The notes under the pieces: model-generated
What the model saw: the letters and a program-made list of their open reading frames with translations, nothing else
What the model was told of the DNA's origin: nothing
Database searches by the model: none
In this document: one piece after another, positions 41,582 through 50,444 of the stretch
How the letters are laid out: each line of letters begins with the position of its first letter
Position numbering within the stretch: position 1 is the stretch's first letter
Made by a program: the position numbers and the translations under genes
Source: Streptomyces violaceusniger Tu 4113
GTDB taxonomy: Bacteria > Actinomycetota > Actinomycetes > Streptomycetales > Streptomycetaceae
Length of the DNA: 64,000 nucleotides
Reading direction: 5' to 3'
Assembly: GCF_000147815.2 (NCBI RefSeq)
Contig: NC_015957.1
Coordinates: 8,122,001-8,186,000 of the forward strand

Positions 41582-42310
41582 CTAGCGTGCTTCCGGGCTC
41601 GCCACGTGCGGCAGCGCGGGCTCCGGGTCCCGGGGGCCGAACAACCCCGTCAGCGCCAGATGGATCACCATCGCCGCCACCGACCACGCCAGCAGCGCCC
41701 CCTTTGCGCCCAGCTTGAGCGGTCCGTCGAAGGTGACGCCCTTACCGGCCTCCTTGGCGTGGGCCACGACGTCCGAGGTGGGTCCCAGCCAGAGGCCCAG
41801 CCGCCAGGCGATCACCGAGGCGAGCACCCCGCCGATCGCCAGGCCGATGACCAGCGCGATACCGCCGTGGCGGAAGAGCAGAAAGACGATGAGGGCCGAG
41901 ACGGCCCCGAAGGCGAGCCCGAGCAGCGTGAACACACCGTCCGCGCCGATCGCGTCCTCCCCTTCCGAATTCTTCAGATAGACGGCGGAGCCGTCCGAGA
42001 CCAGGGGGACCTTCGGCGCCAACCACAGCCACAGCAGCCCCAGAAGCACCCCGGCGACCGCCACCGCGATGGCGACCAGTGACGCCTGCACCAGTTCGGC
42101 GCGCAACTCGGGCCCCGGCTCGGAGTGCTCGGAGTGCTCCGAGCCCTCCGGATGCCCGGAAGGGTGCTCGGGGTGCTCAGGATTCTCCGGGTACCCGGAG
42201 GGATTCGGCACGGAGGAGTCCCCGGCAGGCTGCCCGTGGGCCGGGGGGCGGCCCTCGGCGGGGTCCTCGTGCGGCGGAGGCGGATCATGTGGCGTCAATG
42301 GTGCGGTCAC
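41582..42310 (-). CDS. Membrane protein of unknown function beside an ABC exporter
   Basis: 242 aa from GTG 42310. A Pro/Glu/Ser/His-rich N-terminal tail of about 65 aa with a degenerate EHPEHPSGHPEGSEHSEHSE repeat is followed by four membrane helices, with a KVPLVSDGSAVYLKNSEGEDAIGADG loop between the first two. It may belong to DUF2567, but this is a tentative recollection. It is 59 bp downstream of the permease and probably co-transcribed. Confidence 0.75.
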   Translation of the reverse strand: MTAPLTPHDPPPPHEDPAEGRPPAHGQPAGDSSVPNPSGYPENPEHPEHPSGHPEGSEHSEHSEPGPELRAELVQASLVAIAVAVAGVLLGLLWLWLAPKVPLVSDGSAVYLKNSEGEDAIGADGVFTLLGLAFGAVSALIVFLLFRHGGIALVIGLAIGGVLASVIAWRLGLWLGPTSDVVAHAKEAGKGVTFDGPLKLGAKGALLAWSVAAMVIHLALTGLFGPRDPEPALPHVASPEAR

Positions 42311-42369
42311 CCCGTCATCGTGCCAGGCGGATGGCGTACTTCGGTCGGCGGGACGTTCGCTGCGGCGCG

Positions 42370-43281
42370 TCACCGCACCGCCGCCCGCCGATAGGCCCAG
42401 GTCGCGGCGGCGAGGGACACCACGGCCACCCCGGCGCACACCCCGAGGTCGGCACAGACCACCCACCAGTCGGGCTGCCCGTCGAACGTCCGGGCCAGGG
42501 CCTCCACACCGTACGTCGACGGCAGCAGATCGCGCGCGTACGACACCACCTGCGGCATCCGGTCCGCGGGCAGCACCCCGAGCAGCAGCGCGGCGGACAT
42601 CCCCAACTGCCCGCACAGCGTGGCGAGTTCCTGACGCGGGGCGAGCAGTCCCAGCACGGCGCCGAGTCCGGCGAGGGCGGCGCCGGAGAGGGGGATCACG
42701 GCGAGGAGGATCCACAGATGCGTCATGGGCAGTTGGAAGAGCACGCTGCCCATGACCGCGGTGACGATGGTCCCGGGCACGGTGAAGGAGGCGTACGCGG
42801 CGGCCGCCCCGAGCACCACGGCCGAGGGCGGCACCGGCAGCGTCGCGTAGTGGTCGAGCCCGCCGCTGGCCCGGAGCTGGCCGAAGTACTGGGCGAGCAG
42901 GTTGAGCGCCACGAAGGCGACGACCAGCACGCTCGACCCGGCCACCACCGACCGCGCCTCGCTCCCGCCGTCCACCACCCCGCGCATCAGGATCATGATC
43001 CCGATGGACTGGAAGGTGGCCACGAAGAGCAGCGGTATCCGGGCCACCCTGGCCCGCGAGAGCTGGGCGCGGTAGACCGCGGCGAGCGCCGGGAAGAGCC
43101 GCGCCCGCGCCGCCAGCGGCGCGGGGATGTCCCCGGCCTCACCGGACGCCCCCGACGTACCGGAGGCACCGGACGAGGCACCGGGCGCACTGGGCAGCCC
43201 AGCGGAAGCACCGGACACACCAGGCACACCAGTGGTCCCGGACACACCGGATACACCGGACACGGCGGGCATGACACTCAC
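42370..43281 (-). CDS. ABC-2-type transporter permease
   Basis: 303 aa, six membrane helices after residue 65. The N-terminal 45 residues are a low-complexity Gly-Val/Ala-Ser repeat (GVSGVSG, GASAG, GTSGASG) coded by 9-bp repeats; this part is unlike other permeases. The C-terminal part ends LLPSTYGVEALARTFDG, typical of ABC-2 drug/antibiotic exporters. GTG 43281 or the ATG three codons later may be the start. Partner ATPase is encoded 75 bp upstream. Confidence 0.88.
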   Translation of the reverse strand: MSVMPAVSGVSGVSGTTGVPGVSGASAGLPSAPGASSGASGTSGASGEAGDIPAPLAARARLFPALAAVYRAQLSRARVARIPLLFVATFQSIGIMILMRGVVDGGSEARSVVAGSSVLVVAFVALNLLAQYFGQLRASGGLDHYATLPVPPSAVVLGAAAAYASFTVPGTIVTAVMGSVLFQLPMTHLWILLAVIPLSGAALAGLGAVLGLLAPRQELATLCGQLGMSAALLLGVLPADRMPQVVSYARDLLPSTYGVEALARTFDGQPDWWVVCADLGVCAGVAVVSLAAATWAYRRAAVR

Positions 43282-43356
43282 GTTGCGCGGCTCCTCTTCG
43301 CCTCTACGGCTCTTACGGTCACGGTCCCCGACGTGTTCACCGGCTCACCCCGGCGG

Positions 43357-44397
43357 TCACGCCTTCACCAGCCCCTCCGCGCCCTCCGCACGGCCGCCCA
43401 GGGCGATGTACACATCCTCCAGGCTCGGCGTGGCAAGGGTGAAATCGTCCAGCGCCGCGAAAGCGGGGCCACCGGTCACGGTGGCGATGGCGGCGCGCGC
43501 CTCGTCCGGCGGGAGCCGGAGCGTCCAGCACCGCCCGGAGACGCCGTCGGCGGCCCGGGCCGCCTCGGCGGCGCTCCGCAGGGCGGCGACCTCGGGCACG
43601 TCCAGCGGCGGCTCGGTGCGCCACACCAGCTCCAGCCGCACCTCGTCGGCGACCAGCGCCTTCAGCCCGGCGGGCGTGTCGCAGGCGATGACCTTGCCGC
43701 GGTCCAGTACGGCGACCCGGTCCAGAACCGTTTCCGCCTCGATCACGTTGTGGGTGACCAGCACCACAGTCACACCCCGCTCGGCCCGCCGCCGGTCCAC
43801 GGCCGCCCATACGGCGCGCCGGGCGACGGGGTCCATTCCGCTGGTGGGCTCGTCCAGCACCAGCAGCGGCCGCTCCCCCACCAGCGCGGCGGCGACGCAG
43901 GCCAGCCGCCGCTGGCCGCCGGAGAGCTTCTTCAGCGGGCGCCCGGCGATCTCCCCGAGCCCCAGCTCCTCGATCACCGCATCCCGCTCGGCACGGGCCG
44001 CGCGGGCCTCCAGCCCGCGCAGCCGCGCGGTGGTCTCGGCGGCGAGGGCGACGGTCAGCTCGTCCAGCGCGGTCGAGTCCTGGCCGAGGTAGCACAGCAG
44101 CCGGGCGGCGCGCTCCGGGTGGCGTACGAGATCGTGGCCGAGCACCCGCACACTGCCCTCGTCGGGCCGCAGCAGGCCGGTGAGCTGCCGTACGAGGGTG
44201 GATTTGCCGGCGCCATTGGGCCCGAGCAGCCCGAAGACCTCGCCGCGCACCACATCGAGGTCGATGCCGTCGCTGGCCCGGACGGCGGGCGTGGCGGGGG
44301 CGCCGCGGCGGCCGCGCGCCGCGGGATAGGTCTTGACCAGGCCGCGCACGGTGCACACCACATCGCCACTCGTCGCCTGTTTCGCGCCCGTCCTCAC
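43357..44397 (-). CDS. ABC transporter ATP-binding protein
   Basis: 346 aa. Walker A GPNGAGKST, signature LSGGQRR, Walker B LLVLDEP with D-loop TSGMDP, and switch LVTHN are all intact. A C-terminal extension of about 110 aa includes LATPSLEDVYIALGG, typical of DrrA/NodI-type exporters. GTG start 44397. Substrate unknown. Confidence 0.94.
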   Translation of the reverse strand: MRTGAKQATSGDVVCTVRGLVKTYPAARGRRGAPATPAVRASDGIDLDVVRGEVFGLLGPNGAGKSTLVRQLTGLLRPDEGSVRVLGHDLVRHPERAARLLCYLGQDSTALDELTVALAAETTARLRGLEARAARAERDAVIEELGLGEIAGRPLKKLSGGQRRLACVAAALVGERPLLVLDEPTSGMDPVARRAVWAAVDRRRAERGVTVVLVTHNVIEAETVLDRVAVLDRGKVIACDTPAGLKALVADEVRLELVWRTEPPLDVPEVAALRSAAEAARAADGVSGRCWTLRLPPDEARAAIATVTGGPAFAALDDFTLATPSLEDVYIALGGRAEGAEGLVKA

Positions 44398-44464
44398 GAG
44401 CTATGAGGGTACGCGCCCAAACACCCGCTCCCGTCCTCGGGGCCCTCGGGGACGGATCGGAGGA

Positions 44465-44597
44465 TCACAGGACGAGGAGGGTCGGCGGCGCGGCCGTGTC
44501 GGTGCCGCCGGGGGTCGTGACGAGAACGGAGTACGTCCCGGGGAGCACCGCGGGCACGACGGCGAGGATCTGGGTCGGGGGGAGGTTCAGCCGCGTG
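44465..44597 (-). pseudogene. Remnant of an IPT/TIG-domain gene
   Basis: On the minus strand, about 41 codons read LNLPPTQILAVVP then PGTYSVLVTTPGGTDTAAPP and end LLVL-stop, the classic end of an IPT/TIG immunoglobulin-like domain. Upstream the frame runs into Gly/Pro-rich interspersed repeat DNA (about 44600-44775) with no start, so the gene has lost its front. Confidence 0.6.
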
Positions 44598-44775
44598 GGG
44601 CCCGGCCCCGGCCCCCGCCGGGGCTCCGCCCCTGGACCCCGCTCCTCAAACGCCGGAGGGGCTGGATCGCGTTGCCAGGGGCGAAGCCCTGCCGCGCGGC
44701 GGAGCCGCGTATCGCCGGGGGAAGGGGCGGGAAATGGAGCAGCCCGCCGCTGGCGTCACGATCCGCCGGATGCCC
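44598..44775. repeat. Interspersed repeat abutting a stop codon
   Basis: Contains GGGGCTCCGCCCCTGGACCC, CTCAAACGCCGGAGGGGCTG and GCGCGGCGGAGCCGCGTATC. Its right end, CAGCCCGCCGCTGGCGTCAC followed by GATCCGCCGGA, closely matches that of the field ending at 41581, and both end at CTAG stop sites. Confidence 0.7.
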
Positions 44776-46092
44776 CTAGCCGCCCGTCTGGGCGTGTTCC
44801 GCGGCCGAGCGGAGGTCGATTTCGCGCCAGAAGCCCGCCCGGATCGCATAGCGGTCGTGCTCGTCGATCTGGTCGTCCTTGTGGGCCAGCAGCCCGAAGC
44901 GGGCCGCGTAGCGCAGCAGTTCACCGTCGATGCGGTGCGGGATGCGGGGGTACTCCGTGGAGATCTGGCGCAACGGACCCGGGTCGGCGAGCCGGTCGGT
45001 CCAGCGGCGGGCGAAGACCTGGCCGACCTCGAAGGGGTCGCCGCTGACGGCCGTGATGTCCTCCTCGCGGTCGGCCCACCGCTGCTCGGCGCTGGTGAGC
45101 TGGGCCAGCATGGGCAGGTTGGCGGTCTCCGGCGGCTCCCCCACAGCGCCGGGGCCCCGGTCGACCCAGCCCTTGTCGGAGGACCAGCGCAGGGTGGCAC
45201 CGGCGGCCTGCTGCCGCTCGCCCTGGCCGCCGGGCGCGGCCGGGCCGCGGCCCAGGTCGGCGAGGTCCTTGGGGGTGGGCACCCCCTTGCCGGCGCCTGC
45301 CGCCGCGGCGTCCGTGCCCGCCTCGGGGGCCGGGCCGGCGGGGCGGCCGGGGGCGGCGGCCGGGCCGGTCACATCGGCGCCGGGCCGGGCGGCGCCGTTA
45401 CGGCCGCCGGGTGCCTCCGCCGGGCCGGGCGACCCGCTCGCGGCCGCGGCGGCAGCGGCGGCGGCCGTCTCCGGCAGCGGGGCGGAGAGAATGGCCGCGA
45501 TCTCCGGGCGGGGCTCGGAGACGGGCGCACAGGGCCCGGGAAGCTCCTTGGCGCGCACCGCCCGGGTGATCCAGGCGCGGTCGAGGACGCGCCGCTCATC
45601 GGCCTCGGCGACGAGGTCCTCGGACTGGTTGTAGTCGCCGTCGGCGGCCTGGACCGCCCAGAGGTGGACGGCGACGCCGTGCTCCTTGGCCGACATCAGC
45701 CCGGGCAGCAGGTCCCCGTCGCCGGTGACGAGGACGATGTCGGCGCAGGCCCGGTTGCGGGCGAGCTCGGTGAGCTCGGCGTGCATGGCGGCGTCCACGC
45801 CCTTCTGGGCCCAGCGGCCGTCACTGCGGGTGAGCGCGCCCAGTCGTACGGTCACCCGGGGCATCACGCGCAGCCGCCGGTGCTCGGGCTGGGGCACCCG
45901 GTCGGGGGCGCCGTCGAACCAGTAGATCCGCAGCAGCGGGCATTCGGTCTCGGCCTCGGCCCGCTCCCGCAGGCCCTGGATGAGGGTCGCGTGGTCGACG
46001 GAGATGCGCGATCGGGCGGGCTCCCCGGCCAGCAGGCTCGCGGCGGCGCCCAGCAGATACCCGGCGTCCACCAGGACGACGCAGCGGTCCAC
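44776..46092 (-). CDS. NYN-domain (PIN-like) putative RNase
   Basis: 438 aa. The N-terminal NYN domain (about 1-170) shows acidic residues VDAGYLLG, AQKGVDAAMHAEL and VTGDGDLLP, expected to bind metal for RNA cleavage. A long Ala/Pro/Gly linker (about 205-290) precedes a C-terminal domain (about 300-430) with RWSSDKGWVDRG and WTDRLADPGPL. The GTG has GAGGG 9 nt upstream. The target RNA is unknown. Confidence 0.88.
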   Translation of the reverse strand: MDRCVVLVDAGYLLGAAASLLAGEPARSRISVDHATLIQGLRERAEAETECPLLRIYWFDGAPDRVPQPEHRRLRVMPRVTVRLGALTRSDGRWAQKGVDAAMHAELTELARNRACADIVLVTGDGDLLPGLMSAKEHGVAVHLWAVQAADGDYNQSEDLVAEADERRVLDRAWITRAVRAKELPGPCAPVSEPRPEIAAILSAPLPETAAAAAAAAASGSPGPAEAPGGRNGAARPGADVTGPAAAPGRPAGPAPEAGTDAAAAGAGKGVPTPKDLADLGRGPAAPGGQGERQQAAGATLRWSSDKGWVDRGPGAVGEPPETANLPMLAQLTSAEQRWADREEDITAVSGDPFEVGQVFARRWTDRLADPGPLRQISTEYPRIPHRIDGELLRYAARFGLLAHKDDQIDEHDRYAIRAGFWREIDLRSAAEHAQTGG

Positions 46093-46383
46093 GTTCCACC
46101 CTCTTTCCTGACGGTCCAGTCCTCGGTCGCCCCCCGCGCACAGCCGTGCCCCCGGATGTGGTTTTCGGCTTTCCTTCGAGTCTGCCCGACCGTGCGGGGG
46201 TTATCAGTCCGAACTGGATCACCGGCGTGGCGGATACGGCTTACCCGCCAATACTCTCCTTCTCACTCACCGTAATTGCCCGAAATGCACGGGTCACCGT
46301 GGCATGTCACTGTTTCTTCCCGAAGGGCTTCGCCCGGGAGGGCCCTTCGCCAGGGGGCTGATCCCAACTGGAGGAAGACCACC

Positions 46384-46563
46384 ATGGGCAAGAACAAGAA
46401 CCGCGATCGCAAGCAGCAGCAGGAACAGCGTCAGGAGCGCGGTGCGGCCGACCGCCCCGCCGAGCAGCAGCCGTCGATGGACGGGCAGTCGCAGGCGATG
46501 CGACCGGAGGGCAGCCCCTCGACGGCGCGCAAGGGCCGGCAGAAGAGCTTCGGCCACAACTGA
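46384..46563 (+). CDS. Small basic, Gln/Arg-rich protein
   Basis: 59 aa, almost entirely charged and polar (MGKNKNRDRKQQQEQRQERG, ending RKGRQKSFGHN), with no hydrophobic core, likely disordered. The ATG has GGAGGAAG upstream. A strong hairpin follows. Similar short proteins occur in streptomycetes; their function is unknown. Confidence 0.75.
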   Translation: MGKNKNRDRKQQQEQRQERGAADRPAEQQPSMDGQSQAMRPEGSPSTARKGRQKSFGHN

Positions 46564-46618
46564 CGCACCGCACACCGGCGCTGAGCCACCGCGGTGGCAG
46601 GCCGCGTGACCGTGGCCC

Positions 46619-46651
46619 CCAGGGGCGCGCCCGATGCGGGCGCGCCCCTGG
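46619..46651. terminator. Bidirectional terminator
   Basis: CCAGGGGCGCGCCCG and CGGGCGCGCCCCTGG form a perfect 15-bp stem with an ATG loop between the small protein (+) and dnaE (-). Confidence 0.9.
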
Positions 46652-46684
46652 TGCGCTCGCGCCGACGTCAAGGACGCCGGGCAA

Positions 46685-49600
46685 TCACCCGGCCAGGCAG
46701 GACGCCCCCAACAGCACCTTGAGATCGCCGAAGAGCGCCGGGTCGGCGGTGACGCGGTGCCGGTCGAGCCGCAGCACGGTGGTCTTCCGCGCCCCCTGGA
46801 GCTTGATCCGCACCTCGGTGGCGCCGCGGTGGTGGGTGAGCACCTCACCCAGCTTCTCGACCAGCGGCGGGGTGACCTTGACCGTGGGAATGGTGATCGT
46901 CACGGGCGCGTTGGCCGATGCCTCGGAGAGATCGGGGACCATCAGCTCCATGGCGACCAGCCGGGGCACGTCCTCGCGCTTGTCGAGGCGGCCCTTGACG
47001 AAGACGACCGCGTCCTCGACGAGCTGGGTGGAGACGAGCTGATAGGTGGCCGGGAAGAACATGCACTCGATGGAGCCGGCCAGGTCCTCCACGGTCGCGA
47101 TGGCCCAGGCGTTGCCCTGTTTGGTCATCTTGCGCTGCAGACCGGAGATGATGCCGCCGATGGTGACGATCGCGCCGTCCGCGTGCTCACCCCCGGTGAG
47201 CGCGGAGATCGCCGCGTCCGCCTTCTCGTTCAGCACATGCTCGATGCCGAACAGCGGGTGATCGGAGACATACAGGCCCAGCATCTCCCGCTCCTGGGCC
47301 AGCAGATAGGTCTTCTCCCATTCGACGTCCGAGAACTCGACGTCGAGGCCGAAGCCCGGCCCCTCGCCGTCCCCGCCGTCACCGGCCATGCCGCCGAAGA
47401 GGTCGAACTGCCCCTCGGCCTCCTTGCGCTTGACCGCGACCACATTGTCGATCAGCGCCTCGTAGTGCGCCGTGAGCCCCTTACGGGTGTGGCCCATCTC
47501 GTCGAACGCGCCCGCCTTGATCAGCGATTCCGTGGTGCGCTTGTTGCACACCACCGCCTCGACCTTGTCCAGGTAGTCCGGGAACGAGGCGTACTTCCCC
47601 TTGGCCTTACGGCCGCGGATGATCGCTTCCACCACGTTCTGACCGACGTTCCGGACCGCCGTGAGACCGAAGAGGATCACATCATCACCCTGAGCGGTGA
47701 AGTTGGCCTCGGACTCATTGACGTTCGGCGGCAGCACCTTGATGCCCATACGACGGCACTCGTTCAGATAGACCGCCGACTTGTCCTTGTCGTCACGCAC
47801 CGAGGTGAGCAGCGCCGCCATGTACTCGGCGGGGTAGTTGGCCTTGAGGTACGCGGTCCAGTACGTGACCAGGCCGTACGCGGAGGAGTGCGCCTTGTTG
47901 AACGCGTATCCGGCGAACGGGACCAGGACGTCCCACACCGCCTGGATGGCCTGGTCGGAGTAGTCCCGGTCGCGCATGCCCTTCTGGAAGGGCACGAACT
48001 CCTTGTCCAGGACCTCCTGCTTCTTCTTGCCCATCGCCCGGCGGAGCAGGTCGGCCTGGCCGAGCGAATAGCCGGCGAGCACCTGGGCGGCCTTCTGCAC
48101 CTGCTCCTGGTACACGATGAGGCCGTGGGTGATGCCCAGGACCTCCTTGAGCGGCTCCTCCAGCTCGGGGTGGATCGGGGTGATCTCCTGCTGCCCGTTC
48201 TTCCGCAGCGCGTAGTTGATATGCGAGTTCATGCCCATCGGGCCCGGCCGGTAGAGGGCCGAGACGGCGGAAATGTCCTCGAAGTTGTCGGGCTTCATCA
48301 TGCGCAGCAGGGAGCGCATGGGGCCGCCGTCGAACTGGAAGACGCCGAGGGTGTCACCGCGGCAGAGCAGTTCGAAGGTCTTGGGGTCGTCCAGGGACAG
48401 ATCGAGCATCTTCAGGTCGATGCCCTTGTTGGCGCGCACCATCTTGACGGCGTCGTCCATGATGGTGAGGTTGCGCAGGCCCAGGAAGTCCATCTTCAGC
48501 AGGCCGAGCGACTCACAGGTGGGGTAGTCCCACTGGGTCACGACCTGGCCGTCGTTCTTCGGTGAGAAGACCGGGACATGGTCGGTCACCGTCTCGCTCG
48601 ACATGATCACGCCGGCGGCGTGCACACCCATCTGGCGCACCAGGCCCTCGATACCGCGCGCGGTGTCGATGACCTTCTTCACATCCGGCTCGTTCTCATA
48701 CATCCCGCGCACCTCGCCCGCCTCGCTGTAGCGGGGGTGCTTCTCATCGGTGATGCCGGAGAGCGGGATGCCCTTGCCGAGGACGTCGGCGGGCATGGCC
48801 TTGGTGATGCGGTCGCCCATCGCGTACGGATAGCCGAGCACGCGGGCCGAGTCCTTGATGGCGTTCTTGGCCTTGATGGTGCCGTAGGTGCCGATCTGGG
48901 CGACCTTGTCGTGGCCGTATTTCTCGGTGACGTACCGGATGACCTCACCGCGCCGACGCTCGTCGAAGTCGATGTCGACATCGGGCATGGACACACGCTC
49001 GGGGTTGAGGAACCGCTCGAAGATCAGCCCGTGCTCGACCGGGTCGAGGTCGGTGATGCCCATCGCGTACGAGACGATCGAACCGGCCGCGGAGCCTCGG
49101 CCGGGACCGACCGCGATGCCGTTGTTCTTCGCCCACATGATGAAGTCGGCGACCACGAGGAAGTAGCCCGGGAACCCCATCTGGATGATGACGTCCATCT
49201 CGTACTCGGCGAGCTTCTGACGGTCCTCGGGGACGCCGCCGGGGAAGCGGCGGGCCATCCCCTTGCGGACCTCCTCCTGGAACCAGGTGACCTCGGTGTA
49301 CCCCTCGGGGACGTCGAACCGCGGCATCAGGTCGCGCTTTTCGAACCAGCCGGTGGCGTCGATCTGCTCGGCGACCAGCAGGGTGTTGCGGCAGCCCTCC
49401 TGCCAGGCGTCCGAGGAGTCGATGGCGTACATCTCGTCGGTGGACTTCAGGTAATAGCCGGTGCCGTCGAAGCGGAAGCGGTCGGGGTCGGAGAGGTTCT
49501 TGCCGGTCTGGACGCACAGCAGCGCGTCATGGGCCACGGACTCGCGGGAGTAGGTGTAATGCGAGTCATTGGTGACCAGCGGAGGGATGCCCAGCTTCTT

Positions 49601-50230
49601 GCCGACCTCCAGCAGCCCGTCCCGGACCCGGCGCTCGATCTCGATGCCGTGGTCCATCAGCTCCAGGAAATAGCGGTCCTTGCCGAAGATGTCCTGGTAC
49701 TCGGAGGCGGCCTTCACGGCCTCGTCGAACTGGCCGAGCCGCAGCCGGGTCTGCAGTTCGCCCGAGGGACAGCCGGTGGAGGCGATCAGCCCTTCGGACC
49801 ACTGGGCGATGGTCTCCTTGTCCATCCGGGGCCACTTGACGAAGTAGCCCTCCATATAGGCGTCGGAGGAGAGCCGGAAGAGGTTGTGCAGACCGGTCTT
49901 GTCCGCCGCCCAGATCGTCTTGTGGGTGTAACCACCGGAACCGGAGACGTCATCGCGCTTCTGATGCGGCTGGCCCCACTGGACACGCCGCTTGTAGCGC
50001 CGCGACTCGGGCGCCACATACGCCTCGATCCCGATGATCGGCGTGACCCCGGCGCCCGTCGCCTGCTGGTAGAAGTCGTACGCGCCGTGGAGGTTGCCAT
50101 GGTCGGTCATGGCGATGTGGGTCATGCCCATCTCGTTGCACGCGTTGAACATGTCCTTGAGCCGCGCCGCACCGTCCAGCAGCGAGTACTGGGTATGGAC
50201 ATGCAGGTGCGTGAAGGGCGGCTTGGTCAC
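46685..50230 (-). CDS. dnaE: DNA polymerase III subunit alpha
   Basis: 1181 aa. PHP domain at the N-terminus (HLHVHTQYSLLDG, MTDHGNLHGA). Polymerase catalytic Asp pair in MPDVDIDFDERRR, GRGSAAGS motif, fingers with RAMGKKKQEVLDKE, and a C-terminal OB domain plus tail. Replicative polymerase DnaE1. GTG at 50230 has GGAGG 10 nt upstream; the extra 108 codons of open frame upstream have no homology-like sequence. Confidence 0.97.
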   Translation of the reverse strand: MTKPPFTHLHVHTQYSLLDGAARLKDMFNACNEMGMTHIAMTDHGNLHGAYDFYQQATGAGVTPIIGIEAYVAPESRRYKRRVQWGQPHQKRDDVSGSGGYTHKTIWAADKTGLHNLFRLSSDAYMEGYFVKWPRMDKETIAQWSEGLIASTGCPSGELQTRLRLGQFDEAVKAASEYQDIFGKDRYFLELMDHGIEIERRVRDGLLEVGKKLGIPPLVTNDSHYTYSRESVAHDALLCVQTGKNLSDPDRFRFDGTGYYLKSTDEMYAIDSSDAWQEGCRNTLLVAEQIDATGWFEKRDLMPRFDVPEGYTEVTWFQEEVRKGMARRFPGGVPEDRQKLAEYEMDVIIQMGFPGYFLVVADFIMWAKNNGIAVGPGRGSAAGSIVSYAMGITDLDPVEHGLIFERFLNPERVSMPDVDIDFDERRRGEVIRYVTEKYGHDKVAQIGTYGTIKAKNAIKDSARVLGYPYAMGDRITKAMPADVLGKGIPLSGITDEKHPRYSEAGEVRGMYENEPDVKKVIDTARGIEGLVRQMGVHAAGVIMSSETVTDHVPVFSPKNDGQVVTQWDYPTCESLGLLKMDFLGLRNLTIMDDAVKMVRANKGIDLKMLDLSLDDPKTFELLCRGDTLGVFQFDGGPMRSLLRMMKPDNFEDISAVSALYRPGPMGMNSHINYALRKNGQQEITPIHPELEEPLKEVLGITHGLIVYQEQVQKAAQVLAGYSLGQADLLRRAMGKKKQEVLDKEFVPFQKGMRDRDYSDQAIQAVWDVLVPFAGYAFNKAHSSAYGLVTYWTAYLKANYPAEYMAALLTSVRDDKDKSAVYLNECRRMGIKVLPPNVNESEANFTAQGDDVILFGLTAVRNVGQNVVEAIIRGRKAKGKYASFPDYLDKVEAVVCNKRTTESLIKAGAFDEMGHTRKGLTAHYEALIDNVVAVKRKEAEGQFDLFGGMAGDGGDGEGPGFGLDVEFSDVEWEKTYLLAQEREMLGLYVSDHPLFGIEHVLNEKADAAISALTGGEHADGAIVTIGGIISGLQRKMTKQGNAWAIATVEDLAGSIECMFFPATYQLVSTQLVEDAVVFVKGRLDKREDVPRLVAMELMVPDLSEASANAPVTITIPTVKVTPPLVEKLGEVLTHHRGATEVRIKLQGARKTTVLRLDRHRVTADPALFGDLKVLLGASCLAG

Positions 50231-50444
50231 GGTGGAAGACCTCCGGCGAACAATCGATGACGGCAGGGCGAGACAGCTCCGAAGGTTACCCCTCCGCACT
50301 GACACGAGCCGGGCACTCACGAGTAGCCTCAGGCGTTGATCCCGACGGGTCATCCGGTCTTCCCGCGCCCCCGGCGCGACGGAACATACCCTGTCGTATC
50401 TGCCACACCGATCACATCCCTCATGCCCCAGGAGGCGTTCCGCG

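Noticed and set aside
46634..48565. Long plus-strand frame, and another at 48578-50260, opposite dnaE.
   Set aside because: Antisense shadows of a highly conserved polymerase gene, no domain pattern.
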